64,000 bases of DNA. Source: Rhizophagus irregularis (taxonomy: Eukaryota > Glomeromycota > Glomeromycetes > Glomerales > Glomeraceae). Below the pieces are notes generated by a model that saw nothing but the letters and a program-made list of their open reading frames with translations, was not told the DNA's origin and searched no databases. Positions 42,601-52,516 of this stretch are shown here, one piece after another; position 1 is the stretch's first letter, and every line of letters begins with the position of its first letter. Where the stretch lies: positions 682,001-746,000 of the forward strand of contig NC_089457.1 of NCBI RefSeq assembly GCF_026210795.1, written 5' to 3'. The position numbers and the translations under genes were made by a program.

Positions 42601-45600
42601 GCAAATTCTTCTTCTGTTTTTATGAAATTACTTTTAATTATAGGTTGAGATTTATTCAATTTTATTGTTTAATTCCTATTTCTCCTTTGATGGTTTTGGA
42701 TTGGTCTTATTGGTCTTCTCTTATAATTTTTAAACAAGATTATATCGCTAATACTTTAGCTTCATTGCTCTCTACTCCCTTCCGTCTGTCACGTGCTATT
42801 TTATCGCCTGTGCCTGATTTGATCTATCCTAATGGCCATACTCCCATTTATCAATGTCTTTCTTTGGATGTATTTAAGGCCAATTTAACGAGGCTTCGGA
42901 AACGTAGCCTTTTTTACCTTTCGCAACTTTTGACACCCCAAGGAACACATTTACTCTCTTGGTCTGTCATATATGCTAACTCTATTCAAAAGCGTGGTAA
43001 TGTTCGTCTTTCCAATTGGTACAAAAATCTTTCTGCTAACGTCACGATTCCAGATAAACCTGGTTTATTGAAAGATCAATTTTTGATTAATCAACGCCCT
43101 GTGAGCCAAATTGCAAAAGAACTTGCCCCTTGTACTCCTCCTTCTGGTTATAAGAAGAATTGGATTGTCACGATGAATGATGATGGCTTTCCTATATTCG
43201 GTAAACAGATTCAGCTTCAACCCAAGCATTCCATTTGTACTATCGTACATTGGACTTCAGACTGTTTATCTCGTCCGAGTGACTTGATCATTCTACAACC
43301 TTGTCCTGGCTGCAACTTGAATATAAATAAATCTTCGTATTCAAAGAAATTTGTTGCCACTAGCTCTGTGTCCTGCTCCTATTCGGCCTCTCTTAGTCAC
43401 TCATGGATTTTACCTATGAAGAAATCATCCATTACGAGTCACACATCCAGCTTGACTGCTACAGTGTCATGGGCGGAAATCATGGATTTTGTTACTTCAA
43501 TTTGTAATTCTTCAACTCGCTCAGTGTTAGCTGTTGATATTCCTAATATTTCTTTTAATACTGCCGATATAGTTTCACCTACTCCACGTTTACTTACAGC
43601 TGGCGATGTTGCCACATCATCATCGGTCGTGCTTTCTCCAGATTCACATTACACCTTTTACACTGATGGCTCTCTTATTAATTTAGGAACCAGTGATGTT
43701 TCTATGGGATGGGGCTGGGTTCAAATTGTCAAAGACTCTGGCTTTCTTAATTCTATTGCCACTTATAAGCGGGGTATTATTCGCGATTGGCCTTCCTCTT
43801 CTCGTGCCGAAGCTGCTGCTATTTATGCTGCCTTATCAGCCTCTCCTGCCAGCTCTGTTGTTCATATTTATACAGATTCACAGTCTTCCATTGAGGGTTT
43901 GAAACATTGTTTCTTATCTGATTATTCAGATTCTCGTCTTTATTATAAGACTACCAATTTTGAACTTTGGGCCATCATTCAACAACTGATTGTGGATAAA
44001 CAACTCTCGGTTTTGCCTTTCAAAGTTAAAGCTCACTTTAATTTTTATTGGAATGACTTTGCTGATTCTCTTGCCAATACTGCCCATACATCTGACGATG
44101 CTGTTCTCATCTCCCATCTCGATCTCGCCGCAGTTCATGATAGTGGTCCGATCCGGATATCTGTTTATCTGTAAACAGTTAATCCGTGAGTCATGTTACG
44201 GATACGGATGACTATCCATGAAAAATTGAACAAATCCGGATAAATCCATAACAGATAACGGATAATATAAATAAAAAAAATTTTTCAAACAAATTTAATA
44301 AAAATCTTATTTACTTGCTTTAAATTTCTTTAATGTCACTTTATTTATTTATAGTTTTGTATATTATACTTTAATTACATATTAATTATTATTTATTAAC
44401 TATTCTGAAGTATTACTTAATGGAAAAACTCCCCCAACTAAGTGCCAATTTTTTTTACAAAAAACCAAATTTTCCAATGTATTTGGCAATAATTGTGTTC
44501 TTTTTATGGTCACAACATTACCAGCTTCGCTAAAAAGTCTCTCACTTGGAGTAGAAGTGGCAGGAATCGCCAAGTACTTTCTTGCTAACTTTGATAATAT
44601 TGGAAACCGGGCTTTATTAGTTTTTCACCATAATAAAGGGCAATCATCAAGGTGAATCTTGGGCAGAGCCAAATAATTAGTCACTTCATCAACGTAAGTG
44701 TGACTATTTTTAAACATTCTTGCCAACAATGAATTTGACGAAGTTGGCCTAGATTCAGCCTCCTGGCTTTCATTAGTTAAGATTTTCATATTTTTATAGG
44801 CATCTTTTAATTGTTCATGAGTTTGAAGACGCAATGTTTCAGAGGCAAATTCTAAATCCTTGAATCGTGGATCTAACAAAGCAGCCAGCATTCCCTGCTC
44901 TTGTGGAACTTCCCAATAATGATTAATAGATTGGTATAATGCTGCTTTAACACGTTTTTCGAGTTCAAAACAATTTTGTGGAGTATTAATGTTAATTTTT
45001 CTGCGTTTAGGTTGCTGAGTAATCTCATCTTCCGGGGCATCCTCATAACCAACATCATCATCAAAGGCAGTATTCGGGCTAGTTAGATCTATAACTTCCA
45101 CATTAGAGTCATCAGGTATCATTTTATTACTAATTACTGCCAAAAGACTATACATTAGACTAATTGTTGTATAATTGCTTCCACCTAGATATTCAGTTGC
45201 CCCAGCAAAATCCTCCAAGATATTTACTAGTTTATTCATTGCTTGCCATTCATCATCAGTTAGATTTATATCTTTTAATCGTTTTCCATCTCGTCGCGTA
45301 TTAGGATCAATCATCAAGGTAGACGCCAAAACATCAATAAGATCTTTAATTTTTAATAAGCGTTTCCATGCAAGATAGTTGGAGTTCCAACGCGTTTCCA
45401 CGTCAGCAATAATTCGAAGGTACTCATCATTTTTATCCAAATTCTATAATAGTATAGAATCGCATTAAGTTTTATTAGTAAATTGTGTAATTAGCCAATA
45501 CAATTAATTTTATTAAATAAAATTGTTTAATTTAATTTCTTTTTTAGAAAAAAATTATTTAAGTTACAAAGTATTCTATAATAATTTTAAACTATGGGAT

Positions 45601-48476
45601 ATAAATTATAAATTAAAAAATTAAAAATAAATATTACTTAGTTTATAAAATTTAACGAAAATTAAGATGAAATTATTACAGTTGTAATTAAAAATATGTG
45701 TAAATAGATATACTAAATTAAATTTTAACAATTTACTCGCCTCATTATTGGAACAATGGGTGCTTTTTTGAATCTCTAGAAGTTTTTCCGTTTGTTTGGG
45801 CGTTGTAAAAAAATTTATCAGTCTTTTGGCCCTTGCAATTAAAACTTCGGCAGGGAGTAAACCTTTTCCCACAACTAGTTGAAGGGTGTGAGCTGCACAT
45901 GGGAGTCGTGTAAGTTCACCCATTAGTTTCCCAGCGCGGACCATATTTGATCCATTATCAGTTGTCATTGAAAGTACCTTGCCAGTTAGATTCCAATTGG
46001 AGATAATATCACGTAAAACATTACAAATATTATCACCGGTATGAGGGTAAGGCACATATTGAATTGATAAGATCACTTCACAAAACTCAAAATTATTATT
46101 GATAAAAGAGCATGTAACGCCAATGTATCCAAGTCTACTTCGGGCTGTCCATACTCCATAGGTCTGTTGTTATAGAGCAGGAAATAACATTTTCGCTAAA
46201 TATTTTAGTTAAGACAGTTTTAATTTGATTATATGCTTCAGCAAGTAATTGTTGAATTGTTTTATCACTTGGAAATCGATAATTTGGGTCAAATTCATGA
46301 ATGAACTCGCTAAACCCTTCGTCATTGCATATACTAATTGGTCGATTATCCTTAATCAAGATTCCAACAAATTTTCAGTCTCGGTTATTTTTAATATCTG
46401 GATTATTCCGTATTATTTCATCTATACGAAGCTGTGATAACTGACCATTATTTTGTACCTCATTCATCTTTCTTTTATGACTTTCTTCAGTAATTCGATG
46501 TGTAGCAAGATGGGCAATAAAATTGCCAGTGGAATTATCAGAACCCATAAAATGTCCACATTGTTCTGCACCATTCTTTCATTGAACTTGAGCTAAACAC
46601 CTTACTATTCTTTTGTATTGTCCAACTGGTTTATACTGATCGAAATATCCCCATATCCAACTTTGCCCTGGTGGTTTTGCATTTGGAATTAATACTAGCT
46701 GGTTGGTTATTTTATTTAACTCAATTTTTTCTGAGTTTTTATTATTTTTATTATACTTTCTACTCTTAGCTATCTGCTGCCGGCCACTTGTATCAGTATC
46801 CGATTCTAACTCAATTACATGTGAAATTGGTTTTTTCCGTTTTAATGGTAAGCTCTTTGATCCACTAGCTTCAGGGCTCGAAGCTTCTTCAACTTCAAGG
46901 TCTTCTAACTGCGGAATTTCTTCAAACCTATCACTAGACTTTTTTTTCTAGTCACAGTCACGCAAAGATAAATAGACAACGCGTAACGCGTTTTATGGTT
47001 ATTTAAAAAAATGATGCAATATATAGGTGATTATGCATATTATTTCACATGACATATGCAGATTACGGATATCTGCAGATATCTATAGATATCTGCACAT
47101 CCGCAATTTTTTATCTGTCATATAAAACTGCCATCCGGATATCCAAATATCCGTACGGATATCCGGATAATGCATCCACGGATCGGACCACTAGTTCATG
47201 ATTATATTATGATCTATGATGACGTAATCTGTGAATCCAACCCAAGACATCTGTTTAAACAATATCATCAAATGTTGTATATGAAAGACCTTTTAGCCCT
47301 TTCTCGTTTCCGTTTTATTTCTCTTTTAACGAATCCTTCTCGATATATGGTTGACTGGGCTCTTACTTGGCATACGTTAATGTTTCAACCTACATTTGAT
47401 AACTCTTTCACTAAGGAAAATGTCTCTAGACATCACACGCTAAAATTTCAACTTTTTCTGGAAGACCTACCCACTTTGGAATCACTGAAAAGGACACGGC
47501 CTGATTTATACATGGAAATTCTAACTTGTCGCTCTTGTGAAGACCATTTAGAAGATTTTATGCATTTATTTTTATGCAAAAAGCGTCGTGTTAAATTACA
47601 TCAACTTTTAACATCTTATCTTTACTACCTTACCCAAAAAATCAAAGAAGCGGGTGATAATGCCAATTGTGACTATTCTTCTTTAGTGGATAGAATTACT
47701 TCCCTTCCTTGTTGGTCTTTCTCATCTAGTAACTGGTCATCCTATAGTCTGGTCTGTGGCTATTTGCCTACCGCCTTTCTGGAAGTTTTTGAAACTTTAG
47801 GTATTCCCCGCCTCGCTGCCATGAATGTGGTTGCTGCCATACATAACAATTTTGTTAACAAATTCCGTAAACGAATTTGAAATCCGCGTTCGTATGATAA
47901 AGGATTATGGGAACATGCGATGAACATTACTTCAAAACTTAAACAATCTCCAAGGCCTAAAGGTTTGCCTAAATCTTCTTATTTACCTTACTCATCTTTA
48001 CCTCCTCCGACCCATGTTGATTCACGTGACTCCGGAACCGATTGGTTAAAAAACTCGATGCAATATGGATTATCTTGGTTTAATCACATTTTGGGTTTTA
48101 TGGGTCGTCTAACGGTGCTACTTAATAACCGCTTTTGCAGGATGGAGTGTCGATTTTAATAGTGGGCGCGTCATTCGTTATTATGTTAGCATAGTTGCTT
48201 CTACTTTGATTGGAATATATCAAGGGGGGAGATCTAGGAAGTGTTAGTATTAGCGATTTTTCTTTTGAATTTTCTTTTAATTTTAATTTCTTTCTAGGAG
48301 ACTATATAGCTTTGTTTTTAGTTAGTTTTTATTTTATTTTTCTTTTTCTTTTATGTAAATTTTGTAAAGTTTGATAAATAATTAATAAAGATAAAGGCTG
48401 CTATGCCATGTTTGCCCGAAAGTGTGACTTATGACCTGTTTTGGAGATATCCGGGGTCCTGTGCATGTAAAAAAAC
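36638..48476 (-). CDS. Small host gene split by an 11.6-kb nested insertion
   Basis: On the minus strand the ATG at 48476 opens MFFYMH, and the rest (HDPLLNYTNALQLFNERINS, EFGQQ-type middle, then NIEYDLLARRKHYDLLERQF) lies at 36864-36638. Removing the MITE with its cargo and one copy of the target site restores one 78-codon frame without any change. Before insertion this was a small intact ORF or exon; now only the first six codons are in place. The family is not recognised. The minus-strand ORF that seems to begin at 36937 is this gene fused to MITE sequence. Confidence 0.6.
37237..39391 (+). CDS. LINE ORF1, RNA-binding protein (broken)
   Basis: The first open stretch is 453 codons (37237-38598). 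A basic, disordered N-terminus (MPPKGSKKAGNNPNGGPAKR) is followed by two RRM-like regions (IQVTDIPFFIKKDDIIALFK; AVLSQLPPNTKDVHLAPLV) and a zinc knuckle, CHRCGKLGCAPTAC. The same frame continues after a TGA at 38596-38598 through an Arg/Ser-rich stretch (NRSRHRSRSQSRDRSNSR), then further stops near 38778, and a coiled coil (SVLKSLQEDMASVRARIHAF). A frame change near 39130 leads to the last part, ending at 39391. Full length would be about 715 residues. It packages the LINE RNA. Confidence 0.8.
39439..48158 (+). CDS. LINE ORF2, endonuclease-reverse transcriptase-RNase H (broken)
   Basis: Endonuclease: NISSFNVNGLKT, then ICGYFNMNLE (where the catalytic GDFN is expected; Asp is Tyr) and ISDHNPI, 39439-40389. 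Reverse transcriptase, 40975-42261: DKAPGPSMISYEMLKHLGP, GNFAGLPGGS, LSQDISKAFDSVD, GIDQGEVISPLLW, and FMDD in place of the usual YADD. RNase H, about 43640-44100: FYTDGSL, SSSRAEAAAIYAAL, IYTDSQSS. The C-terminus (47202-48158), beyond the hAT insertion, has CRSCEDHLEDFMHLFLC. Stops: TGA 40387, TAA 40894, TGA 42259 (in FLGV-W-FN), TGA 42292, TGA 42646 with a frame change, and TGA 47878. It is dead, but the domains are easily read. Confidence 0.88.
44141..47193 (-). mobile_element. hAT transposon inside the LINE
   Basis: The ends are TAGTGGTCCGATCCGGATAT and complementary TAGTGGTCCGATCCGTGGAT. The target duplication GTTCATGA is exact (44133-44140 and 47194-47201). Both subterminal zones are packed with GGATATCC and GGATA words, the likely transposase sites. 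The 3,053-bp element carries one hAT transposase on the minus strand. It interrupts the LINE just after its RNase H domain. Confidence 0.95.
44400..46950 (-). CDS. hAT transposase (broken by TGA codons)
   Basis: Read on the minus strand. An acidic start is followed by a BED-type finger (SWIWGYFDQYK, EQCGHFMGSDNSTGNFIAHL), then the catalytic core: ITTDLWSMDSPK (first Asp), TTDNGSNMVRA (second Asp), LPCAAHTLQLVVG, and DVETRWNSNYLAWKRLL. An intron near 45441-45725 joins NNEA to DKNDEY. The C-terminal dimerisation region is LARKYLAIPATSTPSERLFS then EAGN. In-frame TGA codons stand after CLAQVQ (about 46582), after NNRD (about 46378) and after PLLW (about 44628). The last falls in a W-W pair conserved in hATs, so TGG has changed to TGA. 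No frame change is obvious elsewhere except around the junction near 46140. Confidence 0.85.
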
Positions 48477-48786
48477 ATGGTTACTAATTAAAAAATCAAT
48501 TTTCAGTGGTTACATATTGTATATGAAACCGAACAATTAATAGGGTTGTTTTTGTTATTTATTAATATTCTAAAGCAATTTTATTATCAATTGATTTTAC
48601 AATTGATTGTATCAGAATAAACAAATATAGTAACTTAACGAGTTGTTATTGTTCTTAATTATATTCTAACACAATTCTTTATTATTGTATCAAAATATAA
48701 AAATATACAGTTTATCGATATACAGTACATACTATGAAATGATAATAATGAAAGAAAAATATAAAATAACATCCATTATATGATAA
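48477..48786. other. AT-rich intergenic sequence
   Basis: This is upstream of the split small gene and downstream of the membrane-protein gene. Nothing is recognised. Confidence 0.4.
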
Positions 48787-49579
48787 CTATACAATATTAT
48801 CATCTTTACCAGCACAACAACAAAAAGAAATTATGAGTGCAGCAATAACTAAAAAGAGCGCTACAGCAGGAGATATCCACATTATTAACAGATTTGCGGC
48901 CCTCACTTGACATGCGGTACGAATTAAATGTGACGTATATGGGTAATCTACAGGACAAAAAAATGGAATACCTCCCATTTCATCTTTTGTAAATATAGTA
49001 TATAAAACTAAAAAAAAATCAATAAAGATTAAATACTGTATAATATATGTATAAATAACTGTGGTATTACACTTACTCATGATAACTAAAGAAACTAGAG
49101 TTCCACTTAAATAAAAATGTAGATTAAATATAATTATCGCTTTTTAGACAAAAAATATGATAAATGTAATTATATTTATTACCTTATTCCATAATGATAA
49201 TTATTTTTATTTTCATCACTTTTAGAATGGCAGCAGTAAAAACCGCTCACTACAAAAAAAATTAGTAAACAATTATTAAATTTACAAAGAATGTTACTTC
49301 ATTTAAATTAATAACTTACTGCCTAAGATGAGCGCAGTTAGATATCTATTTTACAAGTTTGACAATTTTAATAAATTAATCATTCAAATTATAAAATACA
49401 TATAATATCTTTTTTGCAACTTACACATAATCCATAGGATGGAGTTTTAAATTGCCATCTGTTTGGTTAAAAAGGGCGATCTTCGCAACCTCTAGTGAAA
49501 AAGAAGCTAGTCCAGCAAATGACAAGATAAGTAAGATTATTGCTAAGAAACAAACGCCAAGTTTTGCAAAAAAATTCAT
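48787..49579 (-). CDS. Four-span membrane protein, five exons
   Basis: Exons on the minus strand: 49579-49425, 49345-49320, 49249-49183, 49105-49077 and 49007-48787. All are GT..AG and in phase, about 165 residues. Membrane segment 1 is at the start (LGVCFLAIILLILSFAGLA), segment 2 in exon 2 (YLTALILGMSGFYCC), segment 3 across exons 4-5 (GTLVSLVIMILYTIF) and segment 4 near the end (ISPAVALFLVIAALIISFCC). An extracellular-type loop has a Cys pair (FFCPVDYPY, TACQVRAAN). The C-terminus is CCCAGKDDNIV. The overall plan recalls the MARVEL/SUR7-type tetraspans of fungal plasma membranes, but I cannot assign a family. A dead copy lies at 34140-34500. Confidence 0.7.
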
Positions 49580-49716
49580 ATCTGAAAAAAAGTTTTTTAT
49601 AATTGATTTGTAGAATTGTAGTCCTTTAAATAATAATCTGATTTAATTTCTGGTGATACAAACGGCATCGATCATTTCCATGTAAAGTTAGTCTGAAAAT
49701 AATACTGTATTATACA

Positions 49717-50335
49717 ACAGGGCGGACATACCCTATATCACATATCGATTATTTGCCGATCATAATATATGTGATATCACATTAAATTTGAAGCCTTATT
49801 TCAAGCCACAAATGTTTTAAAAATTATATTTAATTATTTTATTTGTTAATTTGTGTTATCAATAATTAAATATATAAGTATTATGGCAAAATAAAATGTG
49901 GTTCTAAAGTTAGCTTTATGCTGAAATTTTCAATAATTCATATATATGCCAATCATCTGCTAATTTGACTTTGAAGCTTCGGCCCAAGCCACAGAACTTC
50001 GGGCCAAACTTGAAACTTTCACAGTATATCATTTAGGTATTCAAGAATAAATGGCTAGAATAAACCAGAATAATTTTTGATAACCCAAAAGTTATCATTG
50101 AATGAATGTTTACAAATATTACAAAATTAATATGAGACTAATATTTGCAAAATTTTATGAGCATTTTTAAAATTTAATTTATTAATAATAAATAAAATAA
50201 ATTAAATTAAATCAAAATTTAATACATTAATATGTAGAATTTGCAAAAAAAATCAACTCAACGGTAGTTCTTTATGTGATAATATTGAACAAATGATCGG
50301 CAAAATAATCAGCAATATCGTGGTGTCCGCCCTGT
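49717..50335 (-). mobile_element. Mutator-like MITE, copy 2 (ACAGGGCGGACA termini)
   Basis: The element is 619 bp. The ends are ACAGGGCGGACA and GTGTCCGCCCTGT. The 11-bp target duplication TGTATTATACA is exact (49706-49716 and 50336-50346). Internal blocks GAAGCTTCGG and GGCCAAACTTGAAACTTTCA are the complement of those in the copy at 5665-6279, so the orientation is reversed. Noncoding. Confidence 0.92.
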
Positions 50336-50511
50336 TGTATTATACAAGTATACCAATTTTGTATTGTCGTATTATGATTTAAAGAGCAAATCGTGTAACT
50401 TGATATATTATATATACAACCGAATTTTTGTCTTTGTATCAAAATTTGATTTAATAACATAAATAATTCGCAACTTCCGTTCAAATCAATATGTCTGATT
50501 GACTGATTCTC

Positions 50512-50831
50512 AGCTAATTGCTACTCCAATTGGTGAAAATTGGCAATACGGATATGAAGCAGCTATGCGTGAAAATAAAAAATATATATATTTATTAGCA
50601 TTTGGATTTATTATTATATTTTTATTTTGTGTATTTTTATTAATAAAGAACTCTGAAAATAATTGTCAGTGTCAAGCGCAATTAGATATGATTAATGAAA
50701 GGATGCAAGCTCACAATTTACATGTTGATAATGCAATTCATTTATTAGAATATCAAATACAACAAATGAAAAAAATGTTGAATATTAATATTAAGAATTT
50801 AGAAACTGGAATACATGTATGTGTTCTTTAA
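50512..50831 (+). CDS. Single-span membrane protein, N-terminus uncertain
   Basis: The frame is open from 50499, but that codon is TTG and a stop precedes it. TTCTCAG at 50505-50511 could be a splice acceptor for an unseen first exon, or translation could start at the ATG at 50565. After about 25 hydrophilic residues comes one strong membrane segment (YIYLLAFGFIIIFLFCVFLL). A CQCQ motif follows, then a coiled coil (LLEYQIQQMKKMLNINIKNL). A small type II-like anchor protein is likely. Unrecognised. Confidence 0.5.
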
Positions 50832-50851
50832 ATATAGTCATATTTTTATTG

Positions 50852-50859
50852 TCACGTGA
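50852..50859. promoter_or_regulatory. TCACGTGA E-box palindrome (first of a pair)
   Basis: Lies 238 bases upstream of the ATG at 51090; the second of the pair is at 50922-50929. Confidence 0.5.
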
Positions 50860-50921
50860 TATGACACTCACAGAGTTTCGTGGTTTACTTCACAATAAAA
50901 AATTTGGCTTTTTATCAATTT

Positions 50922-50964
50922 TCACGTGATGATCATAATTTTGAGACAAAATTTATATAAATAA
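50922..50964 (+). promoter_or_regulatory. TCACGTGA plus TATA box
   Basis: TCACGTGA is at 50922-50929 and TTTATATAAATAAA starts at 50952, so the palindrome is 23-30 bases before the TATA box of the next gene. Confidence 0.55.
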
Positions 50965-51089
50965 ACCCAATTAGATTTAAACAGTGCCTTATCAATCTAC
51001 TACGGTAATATGTCATTGCGTGTTTCTTTTATTTTATAAAAGTATATAAACAAGTAAAAAAAGCCGCAAATCTCCTTCAAAATCTTAAA

Positions 51090-51539
51090 ATGCAACATCA
51101 GAAAGACGATTATACTATCGCTAAAGGCTGTACTAGTATCGAAGAGTTGAATCAATTGACTTGCTCTTCTAACCATTCAAATGAAGAATTCAAAATGTCA
51201 TTCTTTCATAACCCACCAGATGATAATCAAATTTACCATATCACTTGTAAAGAAATTAAAAGCGAAAAAAGTACCGATATTGACCAACGCTCTGATCATA
51301 CATTCTACCATAGTCTGGATGATAAAAACTTTCAAATAACATGCAATTTGATTTCAAATACATTAATTGTTAAATATTTGAACAAAAAATTGTTCGGTAT
51401 CGAACTTAAACAAGTTGAAGTACAAGAACAAGAGTGTTTGACATTTTCTAATACTCAACGAAATAATTTGGAATATCATTTAAGGACATGCTTATTTCAA
51501 AATAAAGAGCATAACGTTAACGTTAATATTTTGGATTAA
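51090..51539 (+). CDS. Hypothetical soluble protein
   Basis: Single exon, 149 residues, opening MQHQKDDYTIAKGCTSIEEL. It has three Cys in the first 60 residues, a middle with alternating hydrophobic residues that suggests beta strands (YHITCKEIKSEKS, KNFQITCNLISNTLIVKYL), and an acidic, Asn-rich C-terminus. No signal peptide, membrane segment or known domain. It has a TATA box and two upstream TCACGTGA sites. A relic copy lies at 17078-17262. After the stop (about 51600-51750) comes a pyrimidine-rich tract, and AATAAA occurs at 51743. Confidence 0.65.
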   Translation: MQHQKDDYTIAKGCTSIEELNQLTCSSNHSNEEFKMSFFHNPPDDNQIYHITCKEIKSEKSTDIDQRSDHTFYHSLDDKNFQITCNLISNTLIVKYLNKKLFGIELKQVEVQEQECLTFSNTQRNNLEYHLRTCLFQNKEHNVNVNILD

Positions 51540-52079
51540 CCATTTATGTAAGAATTATTTAGCGGAAATTTTAATAAATTAGTTTAGGTTTCAGCTTAGA
51601 TATATTATTTCATATTTTGATTTTAACCGTATTTTTTTTTTTGTTATTTGCCCTTTTTGAGTAATTATTTTTTTTCCTTTCTCATTTATTTTTCTTTTTT
51701 CTTTTTCCTTTTTCCTTTTACACAAATTCGTAATTTCGAATTCAATAAAGTGTAATCGAATTTGCTCAAAAAAAAAAAAGACATTTTCTATTAATGTACT
51801 GTAAATAGGAATTAAGGACTAAATTCCTCGGTATCTCTGATCATAAAATAAATAAATTTTGAGAATTCATAAAGTTTTATATATCTTGAAAATTATCATT
51901 TACATTATAAATTTAATTGAAATATTAAAATAATATATATGAATTTACTTGTTTATTTTTTTATTATTTGAATATTATATGTTTTTTTTTGCGCCCTCGA
52001 TATGTCGCAGGAGCGATAAAAAGAACCTCTTATAAATATGCATATCATATAGTATACATTACTGTCGAACCATTTTAAT
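51540..52079. other. Pyrimidine-rich 3' flank and AT-rich sequence
   Basis: A long T/C tract lies at 51640-51720, with AATAAA at 51743 as a likely polyadenylation signal of the preceding gene. Nothing else is seen. Confidence 0.45.
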
Positions 52080-52380
52080 TGATTAAAAAAATCCCTTCCT
52101 CCTTGAATTTTTGAGCGCTTTTCAAATGATTGAATGGCGTTAATCTTAATTTAAAAATAAAGCTTTTTCTTTCTCATATAACAGGTTATAGCCGGCTTTT
52201 TGTGAGATATCCATTCTATCGAGAGTTCTTGTAATTTTAACTCTGATGATCAATAGGCAATTATCAATGTCCTTGTTAATAAGTTTATTTAGCAAATCAA
52301 GGATTGGTATATAATTTGAAAGAAAAGTGTCTGCGAGACGTAATGAATGGAAAAAAAAGTACTGTACAGCCAAAAATATT
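52080..52380 (-). pseudogene. Second SWIRM/ADA2-like relic
   Basis: The minus-strand frame reads SLRLADTFLSNYIPILDLLN and then TLDRMDISQKAGYNLLYEKE before ending in a stop. The next bases still encode a recognisable LRL.P..HL in another frame. The segment MDISQKAGYNLLYEKEKAL matches the start of the fragment at 29081 (MEISQEVGFYLLHEKEKAL). It covers the sequence just before and at the beginning of a SWIRM domain. Confidence 0.6.
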
Positions 52381-52516
52381 TATAAATTATGCTGCGGCTG
52401 TATGAAATTGTATTACCTGAGTATGAGCATTTGCCGTATTTGTAAAGTACCATTTTTCGTGTGAAATTGAGAATTCTATATAAATACAGACGATAAAATT
52501 TTTGATTTTTTGAGCA

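Larger units (their letters stand above)
37137..48415 (+). mobile_element. Full-length non-LTR retrotransposon (Tad1/I-like LINE)
   Basis: A 17-bp target duplication, CCGAAAGTGTGACTTAT, flanks it (37120-37136 and 48416-48432). It has two ORFs: ORF1 with RRM-like folds and a zinc knuckle, and ORF2 with APE endonuclease, reverse transcriptase, RNase H and a C-terminal CCHC. RNase H after the reverse transcriptase places it with the I/Tad1 group, Tad1 being the usual fungal clade; placement is inference. Minus the hAT insertion it is about 8.2 kb. The 3' end has no long poly(A); it ends AATAAAGATAAAGGCTGC and about 15 further bases. Codons and base composition are richer in C than the host's, as for a recent arrival. 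Confidence 0.92.
36865..48460. mobile_element. 300-bp MITE (AGGACCC ends) that received a LINE
   Basis: The left end AGGACCCCGGATATCTAATA and the complement of the right end AGGACCCCGGATATCTCCAA both continue to AGGTCATAA. The flanks GTGCATAT (36857-36864) and GTGCATGT (48461-48468) give an 8-bp duplication with one mismatch. Without the LINE the MITE is 36865-37136 plus 48433-48460, 300 bp. It contains a hairpin of about 70-base arms (36926-37000 and 37031-37100; CTCAAAAAATCGTTTTTTGT and complement) centred on a poly(T)/poly(A) tract. It is related by its ends to 4498-4877. Confidence 0.88.

Noticed and set aside
26980-47880. Reassignment of TGA to Trp in this genome.
   Set aside because: KAR5 (truncated), the 16.4-kb gene and the 29.7-kb gene all end naturally at TGA, and the odd TGA codons are confined almost wholly to transposons.
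48787-49080. 97-residue protein starting MSKCNTTVIYTY.
   Set aside because: Its first part is an intron; the five-exon model to 49579 gives a coherent four-span protein.
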